From: Lingula anatina
Taxonomy: Eukaryota > Brachiopoda > Lingulata > Lingulida > Lingulidae
Length of the DNA stretch: 64,000 bases
Assembly (NCBI RefSeq): GCF_001039355.2
Contig: NW_019775425.1
Span: forward strand, 857,778-921,777
Direction: 5' to 3'
The notes below the pieces were generated by a model. The model worked only from the letters and a program-made list of their open reading frames with translations, was not told where the DNA came from and ran no database searches. Position numbers and translations under genes: made by a program. How positions within the stretch are numbered: position 1 is the first letter of the stretch; each line of letters begins with the position of its first letter. Shown here one piece after another: positions 11,249 through 22,300 of this stretch.

Positions 11249-12829
11249 TATTAAAGAATTTGGAGAAGTTCATTAAACGAGTGACTGCTATGTTATAGTA
11301 CATAAACTATTTAACATTGGCCGTGGTTGGCGACACAATGAAATTAGTAATATGTAAACCCATTTATGTAACAGACCACATGAATACTGAATTCCTCATT
11401 GATCCAACACCAGAACCAATCAATGAACATGTGCACTTGTACCATTGATCCTATATTCTAGGATATCCTGTTAAATTAAGATAAGAACTACAGATTTAAA
11501 ATCAGTGTCTTCTAATTGCTTTGTGAAATGATCCCATGCTATACCACCTGTTATAGAAATAGGTCAAGATAATAGGGATATTATCGACTTTGCTTTTTGC
11601 CATGGTTAGGGGAAAAAAACCTGTTTCACACATATTGAAAGAAAATTAAGTATTCAAAGTAACCATAAATACAGAAGTAGGAACAATAGTAGCATATTTT
11701 ACTTATAGTTTAGGCATGGTTGTTTATGATCTTATCCTCTTTTTTTTTTCTGGTAAGACTTAGGTGTTCATTTTCTGCCTTATTACTCCTACACAGGTTG
11801 GCCAATCCAGCTTGGGATGGTAATATACCTCAAGCTGACATGTATAATACTCTTATCTAATTCCTGGTTAACAGGTAAGGTTATTATATTGCACAGCATG
11901 GCCTCCTGGTAAGTGGAGTAATGTTATAGCTTTTCTTTCTGAGAAATGTCAATATATCTGTCAGATCTCAAATTCCAAGAATTGTGGAAGCATTCTGTTG
12001 TTCATTTGAGGCATTGTATAGATTTAGCAATATATATACTTGACAGGATGTGCTAAGCAAAAAATTAGAAGGTGACACAAGGTATGACTTCTTACATCTT
12101 TCCTTTTGAAATGAATCTCTTCCTTATAGATACTATATCGCACTACTTTGTTGGTGGTATAAAGACAGTAGATTTTATATCCATCAAATTACAAGGAAGA
12201 TAAATGTCTTGTGACAGTAAAGACCACAGCTTGGCTATTCTTCTTTGTTTAAAGTCATTACCATGGGGCAAGTCATTATCATAATTTAGTGGTTGCATTT
12301 ACAAGTAGCAAAGAGCTGTGTCACACAACAATGTCAGCCATGCTCTCTCATCTGATGGATAGCCAAAGCTGGCTTCTATGACAGATGGGAAAGGCAGCAC
12401 TGAGTAGGATGATACAGGGATTAATATGATTATATCTTAGTGTGAATTGAATTTTCTCTTGGTTTCTGTTCTTCCAGGGATTGAATGGCCAAGCTGTCTC
12501 TCCTGTGTAATGGTGAAGTCAAACTGGTGTGAGTCACCAATGTAAAGGTAGGTTAAAACAGTCTTCCTTGTTTTCATGTGTGAATATTATCACCTGAACT
12601 GAAGTGTAACATACATCAGATGCAGATATTAACACTAATTCAGTACCAATGGGCTAGTGACAGGTAGACTTCTACATTTTACAATTTTCGTGTTGATTTT
12701 GTGACCTAGTACTGGTAAGTGTATTATTAGGTAATTTTGTCATATGGAGTTATCATTTGCCTTTCTATTTTTCAGTCTTTCTTTTGATTATTTTTATTTC
12801 TTTATTAGCACCACCCGTGTCAGGTCTGG

Positions 12830-13870
12830 CGGTACTCATGGTTTTAATCCCAACCTGTCTCTTGTCAAAATTTTTGAAAATTAATACCAAATATCTCCCA
12901 AACTGAAGGAAATATGAGAAAAAATTACCATAGAAGTCTGACCAAAAGACACGTGGAGATTTCAAATATGACCTTGTATTTGACCTTTGACCTATATTTT
13001 AAGGTCAAATGGGCCAAAATTTTGTAAGAATTAAAAGTTATGTAAAAAAATATTTATTTGTTCTGATTTTCAGTTGCACTTTGGGTCTCCATTCATATTC
13101 GTGAGTTTGGGATCAGTTATTGCATTTTCATGGAAGAAGCAGCCATTAGAGAAACTGAAAACTGAAAACTTTCTTTATTATGGAACCATAAAAGCTAGAT
13201 ACCTTTTGTTCATTGCATTTTGTAGAGCTTGACAAGTGCAAGCTGGGAAGTGTTTTTTTTGTTTTTTTTGTCTCCATACAGTTTAGGGATTGCACTTTTT
13301 GAATAAAGTACAATGTTGCAAAGCTCCATAGTGAAGATTTTAAAAAATAAAACGTGAAATACTCCAAAATTAGCAGATAAAAGTCCATTGTTGCTCTTGA
13401 TCTAGAGTAGAAAATCATATATTGGCAATCTTATAATGTGACTTTATATTTGACATTTGACCTACTTTTCATTATATAATGCACATTGCAAATTTTCTAG
13501 CTCTTATATCTCCAAAACTGGGAAAGATACACCTGTAGGTGCTATTGAACTTGAATAGGAAATCGTATACTGGGAATCCTAATGTGACCATGAATTTGAC
13601 CTGTAACCTACTTTTTGCTATGAAATGTACTTTGCATTTTTTTCTAGCCCTTAATTGTATCTCCAAAACTAGCAGATATATGCCCAAAGACACTATTAAA
13701 CTTCAATAACAAACATTTATTAGAAACTTTATATAGCCTTAAATTTGACCTTTGCCCTACTTTTACATGTAAAATGCACTTCGCATATTAACCAGCCACT
13801 GTTTCTTCACAACTAAAACAGTCTACATCCATAGCTATCATTGGACTTGAATGAGTTTAATCTCACTTGT
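12830..13870. repeat. Diverged ~147-bp tandem repeat array
   Basis: A unit containing TTGACCTTTGACCTACTTTT, then a TGCACTTTGCA-like block, then ATCTCCAAAACT, then ATTGAACTTGAAT recurs. The TTTGAC blocks at 13449, 13595 and 13744 are 146 and 149 bp apart, and an earlier one lies near 12978. Units are strongly diverged and the left part is poorly preserved. Short frames inside are not coding. Confidence 0.6.
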
Positions 13871-14671
13871 GGTACAATATCTGGCAGCAATATCTCAGTT
13901 CCCCTAGTTCCCCTGCTCAGTTCCCTTAGTTTCATTTTGTCATTGCTGTTGTTTCTAATTCCTATTTGTATTATAGGTCAATATATTGAGATACAATGTT
14001 GATTCATTATTGTAATTTTTACACAGGTAATATGGATGTAATGGCAGTGCTTTGATATACTTTCATGAACACACACACACATACACATTTCAACAACACC
14101 TGGATTGCATACCTGTTATAACATGAAAGAGGTCATCCATCATCCATATACCTAAGAAATTTCCAGTGTGTTTTTCTTATTATTAACTTCCCTTGGTATT
14201 TTACTGATTTATATTTCTTTGTTTCCACACAAACTCTTCATTATTTGCCAGTTACCAGGTTTATTGTCCTTTTCTTCGATACATGGTGACTCATACATAG
14301 ATGCTCAGTACATTTTCAAGGTGATTTTGTAAATATCAGAGCTGAGGCCAACAAACAGTGATATTTTGTTATTTTGTTGATGTTGTTTGAGATGTTCATG
14401 TATATGTGGCAGTATTATGGTTTCTGTGTGCAACATTGATATATTTGTTTATTTATTTATTTTTTTTAATTTTTTTTTTAAGAGCAACAAGGAAATCTGA
14501 CAGATAGCTTGGTATCAGCATTTAAAGACAACCTTTACTGCATTGAGACTGGATTCAGCTTTTAACTGTACTAAACTGAACTGGAGTGAAGAAACTCAGA
14601 ATTGACACAGTAGAAGCACAGGTGGTAATCGTCTGTAAGTCCGTTAAGAACCCTGGTGTTCTGTATTCACT

Positions 14672-15538
14672 ATGGGTCAATGTCTTTCTGGCAAGGAGGA
14701 CTCTTCAAATCCTACAAGAGACAGAGAGACACATCTACAGAGGGAATTAGTGACTACAAAGACTAATTCTGCACAAAACTCCAGTAGACAACAGTCAGAA
14801 ATGTCCATCCATTCTTCAGGAAGCTCTCAACAACTCTCAGGAAGCAAAGTGTTTGCTTCTTATCCTAGGTTGCCCCCAATTCGCAAATCTCAAAACAATA
14901 ATGACACTAAGAGGCTCTCATTAGAGTGCTCAGATGGAAAAATCAATGCCTTATTTGATCAATATAGAAATGAACCTGAAGCTATGACAGAGGATGGCAT
15001 ATTGAAGTTTTGTGACGACCTAGGATTGAAACCTGAGGACTTTTCTGTGTTGCTCTTTGCTTGGAAGTGCAATGCTGAAATGATGGGACGATTCTCACGC
15101 AGTGAGTTTGTCTCTGGCTGCAAGAGTATGCGTGTGGACAGTGTCAAAGGAATACAAGGAAAGCTCCCTCACTTACTTAATGAAGTTCAAAACAAACAGT
15201 CATTTAAGGAGCTCTATCGCTGGGCCTACAAGTTCACTTTGACTGTTGAACCAGGGCAAAGAACTCTCTCTACAGAAGTAGCCATTCAGATGTGGAAAAT
15301 TGTTTTTACTCAAAATGCACCCCCATTACTTGAGCCTTGGCTACATTTCCTGGAAAAACATGAGGGTATACGTGGCATCCCACGAGACACCTGGGACATG
15401 TTTTTACACTTCACAGAGCAAGTAGGCAGTGACCTGAGCAACTATGACGAGTCTGAAGCTTGGCCTAGCTTGCTTGATGACTTTGTGGAATATGAAAATG
15501 ATCTCCAAAATCAAAATGTTGTTGCCAGTCTCACTTAG
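14672..15538 (+). CDS. DCUN1D3: DCN1-like protein 3 (cullin neddylation co-E3)
   Basis: A single coding exon encodes 288 aa (human about 304). The N-terminus MGQC fits N-myristoylation at Gly2 with a palmitoylatable Cys4, the feature that sends DCUN1D3 to membranes. A Ser/Gln-rich linker (about 10-85) precedes the PONY domain (about 90-275), with FCDDLGL, LLFAWK, SRSEFVSGC, LYRWAYKF, WKIVFTQNAPP, LEPWLHFLE, ISRDTW-like IPRDTWDMFL, and DLSNYDESEAWPSLLDDFVEYE. The PONY domain binds cullins and acetylated UBC12 and promotes NEDD8 transfer. A 5'UTR exon seems to begin after the polypyrimidine tract and AG at 14482; no ATG occurs between 14483 and 14671, so the start is firm. Confidence 0.96.
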   Translation: MGQCLSGKEDSSNPTRDRETHLQRELVTTKTNSAQNSSRQQSEMSIHSSGSSQQLSGSKVFASYPRLPPIRKSQNNNDTKRLSLECSDGKINALFDQYRNEPEAMTEDGILKFCDDLGLKPEDFSVLLFAWKCNAEMMGRFSRSEFVSGCKSMRVDSVKGIQGKLPHLLNEVQNKQSFKELYRWAYKFTLTVEPGQRTLSTEVAIQMWKIVFTQNAPPLLEPWLHFLEKHEGIRGIPRDTWDMFLHFTEQVGSDLSNYDESEAWPSLLDDFVEYENDLQNQNVVASLT

Positions 15539-16408
15539 TATTGGCCCAATCAAAATGAGTCTACTTAAATGATATTGCTTATATTAGCAAGCAAGGTTTC
15601 TGATTATGATTTCCATGTTGTTGAGGCTCTAGTCACATAAATGAGGGAGGGGGGGGGAGGTTAAAAAATACATATCTATGATAGAAATATATAATTCTGT
15701 AGTTTGGTTACAGATCTTTATCATGTTAGATATGAGTAAGCATTTTAATGTATCGCTTGTCTATTTTGTTGCACATGTAGGTAGCTTTTGTAATCAGAAT
15801 CATGATCATATTAATAACAAGATTGTTTAAGTGGGATGTTTCCAAGCCTTTCTTTTTGCATATACCAGGACAGATAGGGATCTGTCAATATTATTTAACA
15901 AAACTGTGTGAAATGTATGGAGATAAGCTGGTAAGTAATTGGCCATTGGTGGAACATTAACAATATGTCCAAATAGGATCAAATAGAAGCAGCCAGACAT
16001 GAGGTCAAAACCCCAACATATGTGTTGGCTCTGTTGGTAAAGCTAGAATGAGGATTTTCACTGATAGACTACCTATTGAAGTTAATAACTATGTCATTAT
16101 AATGATTTCAGAATGTGTACTGGGTGCCTTTTTTATCAGGGCTATTGTTTTTCTTCATGATGGTATTCGGAGCCAGTTGTTTTCAAGTGAGGCTTTTGTA
16201 TGGCTCTTTTTTAGTGTTGTGAAATATGTGTTGTCATACCTTGTGGGTGTAACTGTATCAGTTGGAGTTTTTAGCGGTAGCATATTTGTGTATAAATGGG
16301 GCAATACATTGTCAGGCTATGAGTTGGAAACAGACTGCCTTGTCTGAAGTGCTAGACAAAATTCTATTTCATTTATAATTAGTTTTAGATCAGCAGCATC
16401 TACAAAGA

Positions 16409-16414
16409 AATAAA
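16409..16414 (+). terminator. Candidate DCUN1D3 poly(A) signal
   Basis: AATAAA about 870 bp after the stop codon in AT-rich sequence. It is inferred from the hexamer only. Confidence 0.35.
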
Positions 16415-17264
16415 CAATGAACAAAATATACAAAGTATGTCTATTTGCCTTGATTTACAGCAGAACTGTCAATAATTCTGAATGTAAATGATCTCAGTTA
16501 TTCTATTTTATGTTAATGAAAGATTTGCTGCCTCTTTGTACATTTGCTTTTGTGATTAAAAGAAAAAACGAGGCAGGTTAACATTTTAGAAAAAGCCAGT
16601 TTTAGCTGTAATGCATCTGATTATTCACAGCATATACCTTCATTAATAGGCATAAGGTTTTTACCCTGAGGAAGAAGTACTAAATGTCTTTGAAATACTC
16701 ATATCACATGATCTATATTATTGGCTGTGATAATCTGTGTCTGTTCATATAGCACAGATACATTTTGACAATCAGTTTTATCTCATTAGATATAATGTGA
16801 GTTGAGTGAAAATGTTATCATGCATTACTATTTATTTCCAGAAGCAGTAAATCTGATGCCTAATAATCAGTAATATGTTATGATTGAAAATGATGCAGCA
16901 TGCGCTATAATTTTCCAGTTTTGCCACAGGATTTTGATATGCCAGTATTTTTGTTTTAGATTTTCAGTAAACAAAAGTCAGAAAGTACATTTTTAACTTT
17001 CTGTTAAATGATAAGTGAAGCTCATTTAGGATAAAGTTTATTTCAACCAGTTGTCTGTAAGGATTTCTTTGTGAACATGTCGTCAGTGCAATATGTTTGT
17101 ATAATGAGCTTTGTATGAACAGACCATAGCGCACCACTTGCTGTTAATAAACAGGTGCTTTTTGCGAGATAAAAAAATTAATGTAACATATTCATTGTAC
17201 TGTAATGCATTCATTTCAAAAAAGTAAAATTAAAGTAAAATTGATTGTGTGTATAACTCTGGTA

Positions 17265-17268
<4 letters not shown>

Positions 17269-17321
<53 letters not shown>
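17269..17321. repeat. (TA)n microsatellite
   Basis: About 26 TA dinucleotides, directly upstream of the fold-back element at 17355. Confidence 0.95.
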
Positions 17322-17323
<2 letters not shown>

Positions 17324-17354
17324 GCTTAATTTTAATGATCAGTTTACTTTATAT

Positions 17355-18176
17355 CAGTGTACCATGAAAATCTGACTGCCCTAAAAGGCGACTCCCCAGT
17401 CAGAATTATATTATGAAAAGTCGACTCCCCTAATGAAATTTTGACTCTCCCACAAAACTTCATATATCTTATTTTATTTTGGTATGACTTTTGAATTGTA
17501 CTATGCATAATGGAGGATACATTGCCACTTTTTGTTAGTTTGCAGGTGAAAATGCTTATGAGAAAATAAGAAAATTAAAAATGTGTATTTTATCACCCAA
17601 TGACTCCCGTATGAAATGCTATTTATTTGATATTTTAAAAATTATCAATTTTCCCCAAAAGCTTCCCCCCAAACTTTCAAATACTAACAAAATATACATC
17701 ACAATGCAAACTATGTGGAAAATAATGGAATGGTGACTAAATATAAAATAGGGCCTTTTCTTCATGCCAAATTCTATGGGTATGAAAATGAAGATTGTTT
17801 GTAATTTTTTTTTTTCATTTTTCCACCCTATATTTTACCATCAAATTTTCAAATATTTTCATTGTATTTCCATAAAATAAACTAAAGGAAAGATGTTGAA
17901 ATGATCACCAAATATCAAATAAATAGCTAAGAAATAGCTTTTTTATAGGGGAGTCTTTGGGTGGTAAAATACATATTTTTATTTTCCCTTGAGAATTTTC
18001 ACTAACAAGAAGTGCCAATGTATCCTCCATTATGCATACTACAAGATAAAAGTCATATTCTCAAATAAAATAAGATAAAGTTTTGTGTGTGGGGGGGGGG
18101 TGTCAAAATTTCATGGGCGAGTTGGATTTTCATTACGAAATTTTGACTCTGGGAGTCAGATTTTCATGTTACACTG
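17355..18176. mobile_element. 822-bp fold-back DNA element with long inverted arms
   Basis: The left end CAGTGTACCATGAAAATCTG and the right end (inverse complement CAGTGTAACATGAAAATCTG) match, and similarity continues inward for about 300 bp on each side, with shared blocks such as ATGCATAATGGAGGATACAT and TATTTGATATTT. There is no transposase frame. I could not find a convincing target-site duplication. Confidence 0.75.
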
Positions 18177-19336
18177 GTTCAAAGACTGCTAAACTAGTTT
18201 TCAGTATTTAGACATTTAATATAATCTAGCAGGCTTTCAACAATGTTTTTGATCAGAATACATAATATAAAAAATTCTCCATCTTTGGTTATTTGATTAG
18301 TCTAAAAGTAAATTTGAAAATTGAACCAGGCACAATGAATATACGAAGATGATTTATATTATTAAAATTTTGAATAAAAAGTGTAATAAAACTTTTATTT
18401 CAAATCAAATACTCATTTGTTAGTGTCACATTGTTTAACACTTTTCATGGAAGAAGTGCCAGTTTGAATGAAATCTTAAAAAATGCATCAAATCAATGAT
18501 TCAGGCTTCTTCACTCTTTCTAAGAATCAAAGAAGTTTGGTAAATTTCTAAAAGTTTACTTTTAAAACTCCAACAGTTCTGATTTCAGACCAGTATTTCT
18601 GGAATGGATTTTCTGTTTGAAAAAAAATGTTTCAAATATAAAGTGCATACTGGCAAGATCTGAAATTGGAGTTCATAACATAAAAACACAATATCCAGCA
18701 CACACACACATACGTGTATGAAATGACTAATTATCAGTTGTCAGAAGGTGGAATACATGTTGGCAAGCAAAAGGGTCAACCATCTCTACTTAATACAAGT
18801 AAAGAATGTCAAAATTATGCACAAATAGAAATGTAACAATCTGGATACTGTAGAAGTTCAAAGACTCACTATGGCAATGAAATGCATTTTTAAACTGATT
18901 AATATACAAAGAAATCTGTGATAACAATATAAACAGTGAAGAGCCATGGTTACAAAATGCTGAAAGGTGAGACAAAGAATAGAAAGATATTTGTCATATT
19001 CATTTACAGTTTTACAATCTGGGCAATATAAATGTATCTGCACAATGAAATCTAAAATGCATCTTTACACAATATAAATGCAACAATTGCTGAACAGCCA
19101 CCCCTTTCAGTATTCTATACTGCAGATAACAAAAATGACAAAGGGGGCAGAAAAAAGTAATAATAACAACAACAGAACAAGTGTAATGAAAAAAGAACAA
19201 ATCAAAAAGAATCAAAAAGCTCAAAATGTAATTAAGATGGTGGTAAATGCATATTCCTCCCATAACCAACTACAATAAAACAAAATTGTTTTTACATCTT
19301 CATGGGGAAAAAGTTTGAATAATACACAAGTACAAA

Positions 19337-22300
19337 TCAAGGAGCAAGCTGCTCATCTTCCTCATCACTGAGAGAATTTCTCATTTTCTGAACTGAAACA
19401 CCTCCTTTCTCACTCTTCCTAAGTGACACTGAACCTTCAGATTTCTTGAAGTTGTTTTGCAGATAGTATGACAACTCTTTAAAAGACTCTGCATATTCAA
19501 CGATTGGATGTGGATCTTCTGGAATGGGTGGAAAGTCAAAATTCATCCATTTAAACTCATCTGATGATTCCTGTTTCTGTAGCTTTTGTTGCTTCTTATT
19601 GCTAACCTCCTGCATTGCATCATTTCCTGTGTCGTTCACCATACTGTTAATCTGTGCAATGCTTTCAGCATCCTTATTCACTGTCTGTGGACTTTCACTG
19701 ACTGATTCACCAGTCATTTTCTTGTTTACTTTGGCATATGGAGGCGTTTCTTTTGGAATGTCTTCATCAGTGGCTGGACTGGGGATTACTGGGTCTTCAC
19801 AAGTAGCATACAGTTCTTCTTCTTCCTCCTCTTGTTTGTGTTGTTGACTAACTTCCTGCTTCTTCTCAGCAAGTTCCCCAATGGATTCATAAGCACCAAC
19901 TATTTCATAAGCCCCAGCAGATAAATCTTCTCCATTACCCTTCTTCATCTTTGTCCTTGTTGATGATTCTTCCACTTGGTAGTATTCACCCTCTGCAGAC
20001 AACAATGGCGGGGCTGGACTAACCGGCAGGGCTGGACTGACCGGCCCGGGAGATTTTAAAGATTTTGTCCTCTGCTTTGGAACAGGTGGGGCAACACCTG
20101 GGGAATGTGAAGTGATGACAGGTGGACTTTTGGGCGTTTCTGTATTTCTGTCACTTGTAGAAGAAGAATTGTTACTGTCCTTAAATACTTCGTAGTCACT
20201 GGTGGCCGAATTAGGAACTGTTTCATAAGAATCTGGAGGTTGCTCATTCTCATCATCACTTATCTCGGAACTATAAAATCAGAACAAAATATGTTATAGA
20301 ACCAAATATGCATTGTATCAAAGATCAAACAGATATGCTGATGCTCTGATGCAACTCCTACAATTCTTCAAAACCTTTATTTGAAATGTCAGTGGGACTG
20401 TGTCATTTTCTCTCATTTATAAAAATTTCAAAAAAGTTACACATTCTATTCAGAAAATTATGAGATTGACTTAATAAGTAAAATGTTAAAAGTGCCTCAT
20501 AAACAATCTATATCAGTATGTTATCTTGCTATTTTTGGAAAAGACTTTCAGAAATTTGCACATAAAGCCACCCAAAATGTGAGCTTCATATAGCAAGCCT
20601 AAAGGTTTTTTCTTTTTGTAAGTGTCACTCCCTGTACAGATTCGACTCAGTTGATCAATGAATAGTAACCACAAGTCAAGGCCTAGTAGCACCAGGTAAC
20701 AACAAAAGACATGTAAAGCTGATGTACAAAACTTTCTCTAATCTAAGACCAATCAAAGATTTGGTTTTTTAGGCAAATTGTTAAACAGAAAAAGGGTTGC
20801 TAAACTTTTGAGCATCAGCATATACAAAATTCTCAGTATACTATATGGCTGCTCCAAGTTCCTTTACTGAATGAAATGTAAAATTGTCGAAGTGTGTGAC
20901 AGTGAAGTTTTTGGCTAAAAATTATACAATTTTAGCATAGAGTTTTACAATAAATCTACTTCTCATACATGGCCCAATATATATAAAAACATTGCAGTTT
21001 ACAAAAACTTGTGAACCAAATAAAAATACTTACAATGATGGTTGTGGCTCCAAATGAGCGTGACTAAGGCGTACACTGTTACGTCTTTCATACTGCATAG
21101 CTTGCTGAAGTTTTTTCACCCAAACATCACATGCCTTTGCTGTGTCTGCAGACTAGTGATTAAAACATAGTAATTAACTACTGGGTATGTTAGTAGAGAT
21201 TTTAGATAAATATAGAAATAAAGAAATTTAAATAACATATCATCTCTCACTTGAAGTCAAACACAGACTTCTTTGGTAGCTGTAGTTTTTCTGAACTGAC
21301 TTTCAATTATATTATTCATGTTATTTTATTCTGATATGTCTTTTGACATTCTATTGCATTTACACTATAAATGTGAAATTTAAACCTTTTGGTTATAATT
21401 ACAAATGAATCATCATCACTGATGATATGCACATAAACATTGTTTACAAGGGCAAGACATACTGGCTATACAACACTCAGGCACAAGTTTTTAATACCAT
21501 GTACAGTAGTGTAGATATCATGTATACAGCTGTTATTGTAAACAGAGCATCATTATACTTGTATACAGAACATTATGATATTGCTATAACATACCAGCAA
21601 GTGCATCCTGTTTTTTGTAACAATTTCAAAGGCATGCCCATGGTGTACTTGGAAGCACCTCCTCACAGACTGTGCTCTACACACATCAATAAGACCAGCA
21701 TGTGCATCATTCTGTACAAGAATAAAATTAGTTCAAAATATATTTTGGATGTTCTTAAAGTCATTTAAATCACAACATGTGCCAATGCACTCAATACCTC
21801 TTTATTCTTATTTCAAAGTTTTTTTACAGTTGAATGAAATTTTAGACATCAGCATCTCTCTTCAAAACATGGATATTTAAATACTAAAATTATTTTAGTT
21901 TCAATTTTTCAATGAATCTAACCAAGGACGTATATTCAATATACGTCCTTGATCTAACTAAAGTCTTCTGCAAGACAACTTCTAGAAAATATAGATCCTT
22001 ATTACTTACCCTGTTTTGTGGATCTTTGTAATAGTGCAGTTTATCTCTCCTCAGAACAAACCAATACTTTTTCCAGGAAAATTTCTGTAAAAAAGTACTT
22101 GTTGCATTTTCATAGAATCGATATTAATCAATTGTATTCAACTTCCATGCTAGATACCATAACTACCAATGCAAATAACAGAAAGTATGAGTTACCTTTT
22201 GATTTTAATGTGTGATATTAAAACCAATTATTAAAACTTTTAAAACTATATTGAAGAAATTCCACATGTACATTTTAACCTCTCTTTGTTAACAGCTCAG

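Larger units (their letters stand above)
5108..14482. other. TAB1 3' flank and DCUN1D3 upstream region, no recognisable coding gene
   Basis: Nine kilobases separate TAB1 from DCUN1D3. I see poly-C tracts (6578-6596, 6774-6787), a CpG-richer patch at about 6980-7330 that could be an upstream promoter or 5'UTR exon of DCUN1D3, a MITE (5876-6220), inverted repeats at 7863-8125, 9164-9198 and 9594-9843, a (GA)n tract, and a diverged tandem array at about 12830-13870. Non-coding 5'UTR exons of DCUN1D3 probably lie in the right-hand part but cannot be placed without transcripts. Confidence 0.5.
15539..19336. other. DCUN1D3 3'UTR and convergent intergenic region
   Basis: The DCUN1D3 3'UTR probably reaches at least the AATAAA at 16409-16414 and possibly further hexamers near 17147. 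It is followed by a (TA)n microsatellite and a large fold-back element. The right end is 3' flank of the minus-strand PH-domain gene. A 99-codon hydrophobic frame at 16048-16347 is discussed under rejected items. Confidence 0.5.

Noticed and set aside
16048-16347. 99-codon hydrophobic frame on the plus strand with two membrane-like segments
   Set aside because: It lies in the T-rich DCUN1D3 3' flank, where random frames become hydrophobic. There is no splice signal, no recognisable domain and no good start context. Conservation of the frame in a relative would reopen it.
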